From Holzapfeliella floricola DSM 23037 = JCM 16512 (GTDB lineage Bacteria > Bacillota > Bacilli > Lactobacillales > Lactobacillaceae), in the NCBI RefSeq assembly GCF_001436605.1, contig NZ_AYZL01000020.1, positions 310,001-374,000 on the forward strand: a DNA stretch of 64,000 nt. Direction: 5' to 3'. The translations under genes were made by a program, and so were the position numbers. How positions within the stretch are numbered: position 1 is the stretch's first letter; every line of letters starts with the position of its first letter. Below the pieces are notes generated by a model that saw only the letters and a program-made list of their open reading frames with translations, had not been told where the DNA came from and made no database searches. Shown piece after piece: positions 10,225-17,766 of this stretch.

Positions 10225-10968
10225 TTATTTTTCTTCTGATTTTGCTTCTTCTTTTTCAAATGAAGCTTCATCGATTGCTTGGTCTTCACCTTGTTTACCT
10301 TCGATAACAGCGTCAGCCATGCTACTTGTAATTAAACGTACGGCACGAATAGCGTCATCGTTAGATGGAATGATTACATCAATTTCATCTGGGTCACTGT
10401 TTGTATCAACCATAGCAACGATAGGAATGTTAAGTTTTTGAGCTTCTTTAACTGCAATTCTTTCTTTGCGAGGGTCAACGATGAATAATACATCTGGAAT
10501 TCTTGGCATATCTTCGATACCACCAAGGAATCTTTCAAGTCTTTCGCGTTGTTTGTTTAACAATGCAACTTCTTTTTTAGGAAGTACGTCAAATGTACCA
10601 TCTTCAGCCATAGCTTTGATTTCTTTAAGACGTTTGATACGACCTTGAATTGTATCCCAGTTAGTCAATGTTCCACCTAACCAACGGTGATTGATGTAGA
10701 ATTGACCTGCACGTGTTGCTTCTTCTGCAATTGCATCTTGAGCTTGTTTTTTAGTACCAACAAAAAGAAATACACCGTCATCTGCTGCAACTGCTTTAAC
10801 GTAGTTGTAAGCATCTTCAACCATACGAACTGTTTTTTGTAGGTCGATGATATAGATTCCGTTTCTTTCTGTAAAGATATAAGGTTTCATTTTTGGATTC
10901 CAACGTCTTGTTTGGTGACCAAAATGTACACCTGATTCAAGTAATTGTTTCATGCTGATTACTGACAT
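10225..10968 (-). CDS. rpsB: 30S ribosomal protein S2
   Basis: Late-assembling small-subunit protein at the head-body junction. 247 residues with an acidic lysine/glutamate tail. Recognised by [20 protein letters not shown], the [13 protein letters not shown] block and [20 protein letters not shown]. The frame stays open 26 codons further upstream, but GGAGG lies nine bases before the ATG at 10966-10968, which matches the family N-terminus. It is preceded by a leader of about 120 bases and a near-consensus promoter. Confidence 0.97.
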   Translation of the reverse strand: MSVISMKQLLESGVHFGHQTRRWNPKMKPYIFTERNGIYIIDLQKTVRMVEDAYNYVKAVAADDGVFLFVGTKKQAQDAIAEEATRAGQFYINHRWLGGTLTNWDTIQGRIKRLKEIKAMAEDGTFDVLPKKEVALLNKQRERLERFLGGIEDMPRIPDVLFIVDPRKERIAVKEAQKLNIPIVAMVDTNSDPDEIDVIIPSNDDAIRAVRLITSSMADAVIEGKQGEDQAIDEASFEKEEAKSEEK

Positions 10969-11091
10969 AAATAAATTCCTCCATTTGGTTTTTTTATTCC
11001 TCTCAGCAGTTTTATATCTCTTTGATAAAACTTTAATTAAAAGCACCTTATCAAAAATTTACTACTGATGTGGTTTGCTGCTTTTTGCAAC
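10969..11091 (-). promoter_or_regulatory. rpsB 5' leader, possible S2 autoregulatory RNA
   Basis: About 120 untranslated bases lie between the predicted start of transcription (about 11091) and the rpsB ATG. On the minus strand AAAGCA and TGCTTT can close one stem, GATAA and TTATC a second, and a CAGC/GCTG pairing could bridge them. This layout suits an autogenous ribosomal-protein leader, but I do not recognise a named family; structure and function are inference. Confidence 0.4.
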
Positions 11092-11097
11092 TATCAA

Positions 11098-11126
11098 ATT
11101 ATACCCTATATTTTTGATTGGTTCAA
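11098..11126 (-). promoter_or_regulatory. rpsB-tsf promoter
   Basis: TTGAAC (11126-11121), a 17-base spacer, and TATAAT (11103-11098) on the minus strand: a near-consensus housekeeping sigma promoter. It overlaps the last codons of the upstream GIY-YIG gene. Confidence 0.8.
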
Positions 11127-11410
11127 CTATTTTTATTAAAATAAGGCGCGAAACTATGATGTGCTTTCAAGAAACTCTGTTTTTGCTTTCTAGTCTTCTT
11201 TTTAAACCAGGCTTCTCGCTTTAAAGCTTGTGATTTGGTCTCATACGTTTCGTAATAAATAACGCGAACTGGAACTCTAGCTCGTGTGTATTTAGCTCCT
11301 TTTTTAGCATTGTGCGTAGCTAGCCTTTTTGACAAATTAGTTGTAAACCCTCCATAGTAAGTCTGATCACAACACCTTAGCACATAAAAATAATACTTAA
11401 TCCTATTCAC
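11123..11410 (-). CDS. GIY-YIG domain protein (YazA/UPF0213 family)
   Basis: 95-residue protein made almost entirely of one GIY-YIG nuclease-fold domain: [20 protein letters not shown] (GIY and YIG positions degenerate as FYV and YGG), then the conserved Arg/His of LSKRLATHN and an [10 protein letters not shown] block. UPF0213/YazA proteins are widespread in Firmicutes and their substrate is not established. The chosen GTG start (11408-11410) has AAAGGA nine bases upstream and overlaps the end of the methyltransferase gene by eight bases; upstream in-frame codons would run through that gene. The same pair, methyltransferase then GIY-YIG, occurs in Bacillus. Confidence 0.85.
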   Translation of the reverse strand: MNRIKYYFYVLRCCDQTYYGGFTTNLSKRLATHNAKKGAKYTRARVPVRVIYYETYETKSQALKREAWFKKKTRKQKQSFLKAHHSFAPYFNKNS

Positions 11411-12143
11411 CTGCCAAAATCCTTTGAATAAATTCAGTATAATTATTATCAGTTTCATGAACCACAATTTCTGGCAACAGTTTAACACCTGTCATTGAAC
11501 CTTTAGCCATTGCTTCTACCAAAACAATGTTAGCTTCTCGTCCTTTTTTTGGAATAACTGATTGGATTTTCCGAGGCATCAGATCATACTTAGCCATCAA
11601 AGTAATCATTTCGGTTAATCGGTCAGGTCGGTGAACCATAAAAAGTTTTCCTTTAGTTTTGAGCAGGCCTGATGCAGTTTTAATAATATCTTCTAGATTG
11701 ATCATAATTTCATGTCTAGCAATCGCCAATTGTTCGTTGGGATTGACCTTATGTCCAGAATCTAGTTCAAAATACGGCGGATTACAAATCACTGCATCAT
11801 AACTATCTTTCTTCAAAAAATCTGTTGCCTCTTTTGCATCCCTATTATAAACGGTAATTTGTTCACTTAACTCATTTAATGCGACTGAACGTTTTGCCAT
11901 TTCAGCAATATCTGATTGGATTTCAACAGCATCAATTTGCGCTTTTTTATAATAATGTGTCAAAAACAAACTTGCTGCCCCATTTCCCGAACATAAATCA
12001 GCAATTTTGCTATTCTTCTTAATCTGTGTAAAATAAGCTAGTAAGATTGTGTCTAAAGAAAAAGAAAAGACTGTTTTGTTTTGGATAATTTTAATCTTTT
12101 CATCGAATAGATGGTTAATTTCTTCGTTTTCATAAAGTATCAT
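11403..12143 (-). CDS. tRNA1(Val) adenine-N6 methyltransferase-like protein (YabB/TrmN6 family)
   Basis: SAM-dependent methyltransferase of about 246 residues. It has a Rossmann motif I region [15 protein letters not shown] and the NPPY catalytic tetrapeptide of N6-adenine enzymes in [10 protein letters not shown]. Enzymes of this family modify A37 of tRNA-Val in E. coli; the Gram-positive substrate is inferred. The ATG at 12141-12143 is preferred over one three codons upstream because AAAGGA is ten bases from the former and almost abuts the latter. Divergent from plsC. Confidence 0.85.
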   Translation of the reverse strand: MILYENEEINHLFDEKIKIIQNKTVFSFSLDTILLAYFTQIKKNSKIADLCSGNGAASLFLTHYYKKAQIDAVEIQSDIAEMAKRSVALNELSEQITVYNRDAKEATDFLKKDSYDAVICNPPYFELDSGHKVNPNEQLAIARHEIMINLEDIIKTASGLLKTKGKLFMVHRPDRLTEMITLMAKYDLMPRKIQSVIPKKGREANIVLVEAMAKGSMTGVKLLPEIVVHETDNNYTEFIQRILAGE

Positions 12144-12219
12144 AAATGTCATTTCCTTTTCAAATGTCAGTTAAACTGTTTTTTTGTTATAATAACATGG
12201 TTAAAAGAAAGGTGATAAT

Positions 12220-12843
12220 ATGTTTTATCGATTTATTCGTGTTGTTGCACGTGCAATATTCTTCATTATAAATGGTCGACCGCTGGTTCTGCATAAAGAA
12301 AGATTGCCTGAGGGTAATTATATTTTAATTGCTCCGCATAGAACTTGGTGGGAACCCATTATCTTTGCTTTAGCAGCTAGTCCAAAGGAATTTATGTTTA
12401 TGGCAAAAAAAGAATTATTCAAAAATCCAATTTTAAGATTTGTCTTAAATCATTCCCACGGATTTAGTGTTGACCGTCAAAATCCCGGCCCCTCTGTTAT
12501 TAAAATTCCAGTTAAAAATTTAAGGAATACAGAGCTTAGCTTAATCATGTTTCCAACAGGATCACGTTATTCTAATGATGTGAAAGCTGGAGCCGGTGTG
12601 ATTGCTAAAATGGCTAGTGTTCCCTTAGTTCCCGCTGTTTATCAGGGTCCCTTAAAAATGAGTGGTGTTTTCAAGCGTCAAAAAATGTCAATCACCTTCG
12701 GTGACCCTATCTATATTGATAAAAAACAAAAATTAACAGATGAATTTAACCAACAATTAGATCGAGATATTCAAAACCATTGGAATGCTATTGATCAAGA
12801 AACTAATCCTAATTTCAAATACATTACCAAACAAAAAAAGTAG
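12220..12843 (+). CDS. plsC: 1-acyl-sn-glycerol-3-phosphate acyltransferase-like protein
   Basis: Predicted to acylate lysophosphatidic acid to phosphatidic acid, the substrate of CdsA. 207 residues with a short N-terminal hydrophobic stretch. The acyltransferase blocks are recognisable but not canonical: the HX4D box reads HRTWWE (H40, E45), with Glu where Asp is usual, and the FPEGTR box reads FPTGSR. The remaining layout and length fit the family, so it is probably a subfamily variant rather than a broken gene. It has an AAAGG ribosome site and a TATAAT element at 12188-12193. It is one of the few plus-strand genes here and converges on the UPF0154 gene. Confidence 0.85.
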   Translation: MFYRFIRVVARAIFFIINGRPLVLHKERLPEGNYILIAPHRTWWEPIIFALAASPKEFMFMAKKELFKNPILRFVLNHSHGFSVDRQNPGPSVIKIPVKNLRNTELSLIMFPTGSRYSNDVKAGAGVIAKMASVPLVPAVYQGPLKMSGVFKRQKMSITFGDPIYIDKKQKLTDEFNQQLDRDIQNHWNAIDQETNPNFKYITKQKK

Positions 12844-12866
12844 CTAGATAATCTAGCTACTTTTTT
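12839..12866. terminator. bidirectional terminator between plsC and the UPF0154 gene
   Basis: A ten-base perfect stem (12839-12848 with 12852-12861) and three-base loop, with six T on the plus strand and an A run on the left serving the minus strand. It overlaps the stop codons of both convergent genes. Confidence 0.85.
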
Positions 12867-13086
12867 ATTTATTGTTTTTTGAACGCATATTTGCCATTAC
12901 TTGGTTCAATTTCTTAGATGACGGTTTTTGTCCCATTTGTGCCATCATTGAGCGAATCATATCTTCACTGATTGGCGGATTGTCTTGTAAATATTTCTTC
13001 ATGTAAGATCTAGCCAAGAAGAAACCTAAGACTAGTCCACCGATTAGGGCAATCACAATTAATAAAATCGCAAGTCCTAAATTCAT
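12865..13086 (-). CDS. UPF0154 family small membrane protein (YneF-like)
   Basis: 73-residue protein with one N-terminal membrane helix ([19 protein letters not shown]) and a basic cytoplasmic tail containing [16 protein letters not shown] and [10 protein letters not shown], the two conserved blocks of YneF/UPF0154. No function is established for the family. The ATG at 13084-13086 has GGAGG eight bases upstream; a GTG three codons earlier overlaps that site and is rejected. It lies next to the DUF896 gene and lexA, as in other lactobacilli. Confidence 0.85.
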   Translation of the reverse strand: MNLGLAILLIVIALIGGLVLGFFLARSYMKKYLQDNPPISEDMIRSMMAQMGQKPSSKKLNQVMANMRSKNNK

Positions 13087-13150
13087 ACTATGCACCTCCG
13101 TTTATTAGTTACATTATATTATTTTACACAAAAATTTAGAAATTTGGCAA

Positions 13151-13393
13151 CTAATCTTCACGTAAACCTTTTCTTCTTTGTGCTTCTTTTGCTTTTTCAG
13201 AAGTTACTTCTTTACCACTCTTATCGATGATTTTCATATTTTCAATTTGTTGTTTAAATCCTGCGCGAAAATCAGCAATATATTCACGGTGAAGTTTCTT
13301 TCGTTCCATTTCTTCTGCTTCACTTAATCCAGCTTCTTTTCGTTTTTTAGCCAATTCATTAATACGATCGATTCTTTCTTGATTTTGACTCAT
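13151..13393 (-). CDS. DUF896 family protein (YnzC-like)
   Basis: 80-residue, highly charged, helical protein with the DUF896 pattern RINELAKKRKEAGLSEAEEM and LHREYIADFRAGFK. In Bacillus ynzC sits in the SOS-induced yneA-yneB-ynzC operon next to lexA; here it is divergent from lexA with an 81-base shared upstream region. The DNA-damage link is by neighbourhood only. Ribosome site GAGG, eight bases before the ATG. Confidence 0.87.
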   Translation of the reverse strand: MSQNQERIDRINELAKKRKEAGLSEAEEMERKKLHREYIADFRAGFKQQIENMKIIDKSGKEVTSEKAKEAQRRKGLRED

Positions 13394-13474
13394 AGCAATA
13401 ACCTCTTTTTTATGATTGTTTATTTATTATTTGATGTGCTATCCTTATTTTAACAATATTAAGGGAGTAATTAA

Positions 13475-14098
13475 ATGGCTAACATCAAAGAAAATAAACG
13501 ACTGGAAATTTTAAATTATCTTTATTATACCATTTTAGATAATCAATATGCACCCAGCGTACGCGAAATTGCTCGACATGTTAACCTCGCCTCCACTTCC
13601 ACTGTTCATAGCCACCTAAAAAAATTAGAAGCAGACGGGTTTATTACAAAAGAAGGCAACAAAACTCGTGCTATTCGCATTACAGACCTAGGAAAAGAAC
13701 GTTTAAACGTAAAAGAAGAAGCTATCCCCATTATAGGAGAAGTTGTTGCTGGTGAACCTGCTTATACTTTTGATCAGACAATTAGTGATTATTTTCCTAT
13801 TCCACCACATTTGGAACATTTAAAAAATGAATTATTTATTTTAGAAGTTAAGGGCAATAGCATGATCAATGCTCATATTTGTCCAGGTGACTATGTATTT
13901 GTTAAATCACAAACTAGCGCGCAAAACGGCGACATCGTTGTTGCTTTAACAGAAGACAATGAAACTACTTTAAAACGTTTTTATAAAAAACAAACTAAAG
14001 TTGTTTTGCACCCAGAAAATGATTCAATGTCAGACATTCAAATTGACAATATTAAAATCTTAGGCAAAGTAATAAGTTTGTACCGCTCAATAATTTAA
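13475..14098 (+). CDS. lexA: SOS repressor LexA
   Basis: Self-cleaving repressor of the DNA damage response. 207 residues: N-terminal winged helix (SVREIARHVNLASTSTVHSH) and C-terminal S24-type peptidase domain. The cleavage bond is Ala92-Gly93 in VVAGEP; the catalytic dyad is Ser129 (in KGNSM) and Lys167 (in TTLKRF). All key residues are intact, so it should autocleave with RecA. Unusually, I see no Gram-positive LexA box (CGAAC-N4-GTTCG type) in the 81 bases shared with the divergent DUF896 gene. Ribosome site AAGGGAG. Confidence 0.95.
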   Translation: MANIKENKRLEILNYLYYTILDNQYAPSVREIARHVNLASTSTVHSHLKKLEADGFITKEGNKTRAIRITDLGKERLNVKEEAIPIIGEVVAGEPAYTFDQTISDYFPIPPHLEHLKNELFILEVKGNSMINAHICPGDYVFVKSQTSAQNGDIVVALTEDNETTLKRFYKKQTKVVLHPENDSMSDIQIDNIKILGKVISLYRSII

Positions 14099-14101
14099 AA
14101 A

Positions 14102-14132
14102 AACAATTCCTGGTATCAGGAATTGTTTTTTT
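14102..14132. terminator. bidirectional terminator between lexA and the DUF4811-like gene
   Basis: Eleven-base stem (14102-14112 with 14117-14127), GTAT loop, T run on the plus strand and A run on the left arm for the converging minus-strand gene. Confidence 0.85.
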
Positions 14133-14892
14133 AGTTTATTAATGAATTCATCATTTGTAACGTCAGTTGTGTTGATACTTGTTGAGTATATTCTGCTAGC
14201 TGTTGTTGATTTGCACCCGGATTTTGTGCCTGATAAGTTTGAACTTGCTTTGCTACTTCTTGCTTAAGTTGTGTTTGTTGAGCTTGCTTTTGTTCATCGG
14301 TCATTGCTTGTTGTTTTTCCGCTAAACTCTTAGCTTGATCTGCTGATAGTACTAACCAATTTGATTTTGGCACGGTAATTTCATTTTTTTCTGAAATTAA
14401 CTCAGAATCCGAATCTTCTACTTTAAATAAAGTTTTATAAAAGTCAGAAGAAAACTGCCATTTTGTGGTTGTAGTTATCAATTTAGCTGATGTTTGTTCA
14501 TCTACTATTTTGTAAGTGGCTGATTTTTTAACAGATTCAGCCATATGGGATTGGTCAGGTACAAAATGAGTGGTTGGGTCTTGTGAATCTTGGCTGTCTC
14601 TAAAGTTCATCGCATAATTACCAGATTGAGTACCAATTTGATTAGCAATCAATAAGTTAACCGGTGATTCTTTTTGACCAGCCGTATAAATTTCTGCTGT
14701 ATTAACTACTGTTTTTTCTTCCATTCCAAAATGATATGCCGTATTTGCGACAATCGATAAACTAGAAAGTAACAATAACGCAGAAGAAATCGTTCCTAAT
14801 ACAACCCTCAGCAACTTAGGTTTGATTAAGAACCATGAAAATAGTGTCAATAATGTGAATATAATTACAATATAAATAATCAATGTTAGCAC
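14131..14892 (-). CDS. DUF4811-like membrane protein paired with an MFS exporter
   Basis: 253 residues. Two hydrophobic helices at about 3-23 and 30-50, then a polar domain with NLLIANQIGTQSGNYAMNFR, and a Gln/Ala-rich C-terminal tail (from about residue 195) likely to form a coiled coil. This topology and the position three bases behind an MFS drug transporter match DUF4811 proteins of lactobacilli, whose function is unknown. The tail should lie outside the membrane on the same side as the central domain. An accessory role for the transporter, such as an envelope adaptor, is inference. Cotranscribed with the MFS gene. Confidence 0.65.
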   Translation of the reverse strand: MLTLIIYIVIIFTLLTLFSWFLIKPKLLRVVLGTISSALLLLSSLSIVANTAYHFGMEEKTVVNTAEIYTAGQKESPVNLLIANQIGTQSGNYAMNFRDSQDSQDPTTHFVPDQSHMAESVKKSATYKIVDEQTSAKLITTTTKWQFSSDFYKTLFKVEDSDSELISEKNEITVPKSNWLVLSADQAKSLAEKQQAMTDEQKQAQQTQLKQEVAKQVQTYQAQNPGANQQQLAEYTQQVSTQLTLQMMNSLIN

Positions 14893-14895
14893 CCC

Positions 14896-16410
14896 CTATT
14901 TATCTTTTTCTAAAGTCTCCGGTTTTTGGTTTGTAATAAACAATGCAATTATTAAACCAACTACCGCAAAGCTTAAACCAATAGCAAAAGCCACTCTAAA
15001 TCCATCCATAGATGCTGTTAAACTTTGTGCACCATATTTAATTGGATCCAATGTTTTTAAGGCAGCATTTGGCGCATTAGTATTCATAATATTCTGTGTA
15101 ACTGATGTCAGTAAAGCAACAACGATAGAAGATGAAACTTGTCTCATTGTATTATTTGCAGCTGTTGCATGCGTTGACATTTCAGTTGGAAGAGCTGACA
15201 TTGCTCGCGTCGTTAACGGCATCATTGTTAGTGCTACTCCTAACATTCTTACAGCGTACATTACTGTAATAATATGAGTGGGTGTCGATTCTGATAAGAA
15301 GACAAACGGAACTGTTCCAATGGCAATAATTGAAAGCCCAACTAGAACTAAGCGTTTTACCCCCACCTTGTTGTATAAAACACCTGCAACTGGTGAGATA
15401 ATCCCCATCATCAATGCTCCACCTAGCAAGGTAAGGCCTGAGTTCAATGGTGTTAACCCGTGAACATTTTGCAAGTAAGTAGGTAACATCATTTCAACAC
15501 CATACATAGCCATAGTTACTAGAATTAATGTAATAGTTGTAATTGTAAATTCCTTAACTTTAAATACCTTAATATCTAAAAAAGGCACTTCTAGTTTCAA
15601 TTGACGTAAGACAAATACTGCTAATAAGACCATTCCCAAAACAATAGGTGAAATAACATTCAATACATCTGTCCAACCGTCTGTTGCAACATTTGTAAAT
15701 CCTAACAAGAATAATCCAAAACCAATTACTGAATAAAATAATGATAAAATATCCAATTTAACTTTTTTGTTAGGAATGACATCTTTCATAATAAAAGGAC
15801 TCAAAACAAGAGCAATAATTATGACAATCAATGGAATAATAAATATTGTACGCCATGAATTTGAAATCGTTAATCCAAAAATAACGTGGTTTTGGTCTAA
15901 AATCCATCCTGAAAGTGTTGGACCAATAGCTGGCCCCATCCCGATAACCAAACCGCTAAGCCCCAACGCTGTTGCTCTTTGTTTGATTGAGAACATATTT
16001 AAAATAACAATCTGCATTAAAGGCATCATAACACCAACTGCAATTGCTGCTAGCACACGTCCAATTAAAAACATAAACCACGCTGAGTTAGTAGCTGGCG
16101 TTAGTGCCGTTATTGAGATTCCTAATGCTAAAATAGCATAAGCGATAATATGCAGCAATCGTGTTGACACTCTTGTTGCTAAATAAGCTGTTAAGGGAAT
16201 CATAACCCCATTAGCTAACAGAAACCAAGTCGTTGCTTGTTGTGCAGTGCTTAAGTTAATATCAAATTCCTTCATCAACGTTGGAATTGCTGTTCCAAGC
16301 GATGTTTGCATTAAAATACCTGCAAAAGTTGCAAGTAAAATTAAGAGCATGACGCTAATTCTACTGTAACTTTTGCCATGAATATCTGAAGCTTGATTTT
16401 TTGTATTCAT
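14896..16410 (-). CDS. MFS transporter, DHA2 (14-TM) drug:H+ antiporter type
   Basis: 504 residues with about 14 hydrophobic helices, the length of the EmrB/QacA group. Motif A-like GRVLAAIAVGVMMPL and the motif C region GLSGLVIGMGPAIGPTLSGWI identify a proton-driven exporter. Substrate cannot be read from sequence. Divergent from a TetR-family gene across 129 bases that hold a large palindrome, so it is probably repressed by that regulator and induced by its own substrate or a similar compound. Confidence 0.9.
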   Translation of the reverse strand: MNTKNQASDIHGKSYSRISVMLLILLATFAGILMQTSLGTAIPTLMKEFDINLSTAQQATTWFLLANGVMIPLTAYLATRVSTRLLHIIAYAILALGISITALTPATNSAWFMFLIGRVLAAIAVGVMMPLMQIVILNMFSIKQRATALGLSGLVIGMGPAIGPTLSGWILDQNHVIFGLTISNSWRTIFIIPLIVIIIALVLSPFIMKDVIPNKKVKLDILSLFYSVIGFGLFLLGFTNVATDGWTDVLNVISPIVLGMVLLAVFVLRQLKLEVPFLDIKVFKVKEFTITTITLILVTMAMYGVEMMLPTYLQNVHGLTPLNSGLTLLGGALMMGIISPVAGVLYNKVGVKRLVLVGLSIIAIGTVPFVFLSESTPTHIITVMYAVRMLGVALTMMPLTTRAMSALPTEMSTHATAANNTMRQVSSSIVVALLTSVTQNIMNTNAPNAALKTLDPIKYGAQSLTASMDGFRVAFAIGLSFAVVGLIIALFITNQKPETLEKDK

Positions 16411-16450
16411 TTTTCTTCCTCCTATGAGTTAATATTAGTTGAAATTTCAT

Positions 16451-16479
16451 TTGAAACTATACGCTTAATCTGGTAGATT
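16451..16479 (+). promoter_or_regulatory. promoter of the tetR-family gene
   Basis: TTGAAA (16451-16456), 17-base spacer, TAGATT (16474-16479). The -10 overlaps a small perfect palindrome TAATCT-GGT-AGATTA (16466-16480), and the 31-bp palindrome at 16486 begins where transcription should start. Confidence 0.5.
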
Positions 16480-16485
16480 AGCTAC

Positions 16486-16516
16486 AACAAAATAAGTCAT
16501 TATGTCTCATTTTGTT
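16486..16516. promoter_or_regulatory. 31-bp near-perfect palindrome, probable TetR operator
   Basis: Left arm AACAAAAT-A-AG-T-CAT, right arm ATG-T-CT-C-ATTTTGTT. Apart from the central base, only two symmetric pairs fail to match. Size and symmetry suit a TetR dimer or pair of dimers. It lies in the divergent region between the MFS exporter and the regulator, 24 bases ahead of the regulator's ATG. Confidence 0.65.
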
Positions 16517-16539
16517 ACATCATTTTAAGGAGCGACATT

Positions 16540-17115
16540 ATGGCTTACGAAAACAAAACAAATCTTACACAAGAAAATATAAGACGTGCTTTTCTTAAGA
16601 TACTTAAAGATAAAAAATTCGACGACGTCACAATAAATGACATTGTCCAACAAGCAGGTATTCATCGTAGTAGTTTTTATCGTTATTATGAAGATAAATA
16701 TCAACTAGCAGGGCATATTGAATGCTATATCATGGCACATATTAGAGAGAATCGAAAAAAATGGATGCAAAAAAATCCAGATATTGATATTGCTGATCCT
16801 AATGCAATGATGCATTTGTTTTTGGCAATTGATAAATATGCACCTGCTATCCACATACTACTGGGACCAAATGGTGATCCTAGCTTCGAAGTAAGGCTTA
16901 GACATATTATGATTGAAAAATTCTTTGAAAATTCAAAATATGAAACTGCTTCAAATGATAAGTTATCACTACTCAAAGAATTTTCAATTGATATAATCAT
17001 TCAAACTTATAAATACTGGGCATCTCCTAAGAAAAAGTTGTCAGCTAAAGAACTCGCTGATTTACTAAGTGATATTTTTCAGAAAGGATTTACTTATGCT
17101 ATTGAAAATATGTAA
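16540..17115 (+). CDS. TetR/AcrR family transcriptional regulator
   Basis: 191 residues. The N-terminal DNA-binding domain is typical: TQENIRRAFLKILKDKKFDD then VTINDIVQQAGIHRSSFYRY, with the YYEDKYQL extension after the recognition helix. The C-terminal ligand domain is not assignable; its RHIMIEKFFE and late QTYKYWASP segments resemble the TetR_C_8-type domain seen in DhaS-like regulators. Likely represses itself and the divergent MFS/DUF4811 operon through the 31-bp palindrome. AAGGAG ribosome site. Confidence 0.88.
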   Translation: MAYENKTNLTQENIRRAFLKILKDKKFDDVTINDIVQQAGIHRSSFYRYYEDKYQLAGHIECYIMAHIRENRKKWMQKNPDIDIADPNAMMHLFLAIDKYAPAIHILLGPNGDPSFEVRLRHIMIEKFFENSKYETASNDKLSLLKEFSIDIIIQTYKYWASPKKKLSAKELADLLSDIFQKGFTYAIENM

Positions 17116-17152
17116 ATACTTTTAATAGCATCCAGATATTTTGTTCATTAAA

Positions 17153-17194
17153 AAAACCAAAAACTTGAATAATGCTCCAAGTTTTTGGTTTTTT
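17153..17194. terminator. bidirectional terminator between tetR-family gene and rpsN
   Basis: Fifteen-base stem (17153-17167 with 17178-17192) with a ten-base loop, T run on the right and A run on the left. It serves the convergent regulator and rpsN genes. Confidence 0.85.
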
Positions 17195-17462
17195 ACCAGC
17201 TGGCTTTTTTCACACCCGGAATCTGGCCTTTCAAAGCCAATTGTCTAAAGTTCAAACGTGATAACTTGAACTTTCTCATATAACCTCTAGGGCGACCATC
17301 TAGTGAATCTCGATTTTGTAAACGATTGGGATTTGACTCTTTCGGTAATTTGGCAAGTGCTGCATAGTCACCTTTTGCTTTAAGCTCTTGTCTAATTGCC
17401 GCGTAACGACTGATTAGTTCTCTTTGTTTACTTGCTTTTGCAATTTTTGATTTTTTAGCCAT
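17193..17462 (-). CDS. rpsN: 30S ribosomal protein S14, zinc-independent paralogue
   Basis: 89 residues with the longer, zinc-free form of S14: it starts [20 protein letters not shown], has [15 protein letters not shown] and [18 protein letters not shown], and has no CxxC pairs. In Firmicutes this form is usually a Zur-controlled substitute for the zinc-binding S14 of the main ribosomal operon. It follows rpmG by nine bases, forming a two-gene zinc-sparing unit behind a Zur-like palindrome. Ribosome site AAGGAG. Confidence 0.93.
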   Translation of the reverse strand: MAKKSKIAKASKQRELISRYAAIRQELKAKGDYAALAKLPKESNPNRLQNRDSLDGRPRGYMRKFKLSRLNFRQLALKGQIPGVKKASW

Positions 17463-17471
17463 TTAATCTCC

Positions 17472-17621
17472 TTATTTGGTTTCTTTAAACATCATACGTT
17501 GACGTTTTTTAGGTGAGTATTTTTTAAATTCTAAACGTTCAGGGTTATTACGTTTATTTTTATTAGTTAAATACAATCTTTCACCAGTTTCTGCACATTC
17601 TAAAAGAATATTTTGTCTCAT
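17472..17621 (-). CDS. rpmG: 50S ribosomal protein L33, zinc-independent form
   Basis: 49-residue L33 ([20 protein letters not shown]...[14 protein letters not shown]). Only one cysteine is present, so the four-Cys zinc ribbon of the zinc-binding form is lost. The frame is open 26 codons further upstream, but a GAAGG ribosome site precedes the ATG at 17619-17621 and the family starts here. First gene of the rpmG-rpsN unit. Confidence 0.93.
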   Translation of the reverse strand: MRQNILLECAETGERLYLTNKNKRNNPERLEFKKYSPKKRQRMMFKETK

Positions 17622-17642
17622 ATTATTACCTTCTTTCACTTT

Positions 17643-17665
17643 CAAATAGTAAGTATTACCATTTG
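17643..17665. promoter_or_regulatory. Zur-like operator upstream of rpmG-rpsN
   Basis: 23-bp palindrome CAAAT-A-GTAA-GTA-TTAC-C-ATTTG; 9 of 11 arm pairs counted outside the central three bases match. The core AAAT-n-GTAA-n3-TTAC-n-ATTT closely resembles the Firmicute Zur box (AAATCGTAAT-n-ATTACGATTT type). It covers roughly +1 to +23 of the predicted transcript, a repressing position. Confidence 0.6.
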
Positions 17666-17671
17666 AATCAA

Positions 17672-17699
17672 ATATTACCATATTATATCTGTTTGTCAA
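17672..17699 (-). promoter_or_regulatory. rpmG-rpsN promoter
   Basis: Consensus TTGACA (17699-17694), 16-base spacer, TAATAT (17677-17672) on the minus strand, with the Zur-like palindrome just downstream. Confidence 0.6.
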
Positions 17700-17714
17700 A
17701 CCAGTTCTTTAAAC

Positions 17715-17750
17715 AAAAAAGCTATTACTTTTAACAAGTAATAGCTTTTT
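17715..17750 (-). terminator. intrinsic terminator after rplS
   Basis: GCTATTACTT and AAGTAATAGC pair around a five-base loop; on the minus strand the stem continues into an A:T tract ending in six T. It separates rplS from the rpmG-rpsN promoter. Confidence 0.85.
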
Positions 17751-17766
17751 ATTATGAAAAATAGAA

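Noticed and set aside
10969-11046. 26-codon N-terminal extension of S2
   Set aside because: Not part of the S2 family; the region is the rpsB leader and a strong ribosome site marks the internal ATG.
11411-11488. Longer N-terminus for the GIY-YIG protein
   Set aside because: The 26 extra codons lie inside the methyltransferase gene, give a hydrophobic stretch foreign to the family, and the GTG at 11410 has a better ribosome site.
15767-16141. 124-codon open frame on the plus strand within the MFS gene
   Set aside because: It is fully antisense to a well-supported transporter, has no ribosome site, and its composition mirrors the opposite-strand codons.
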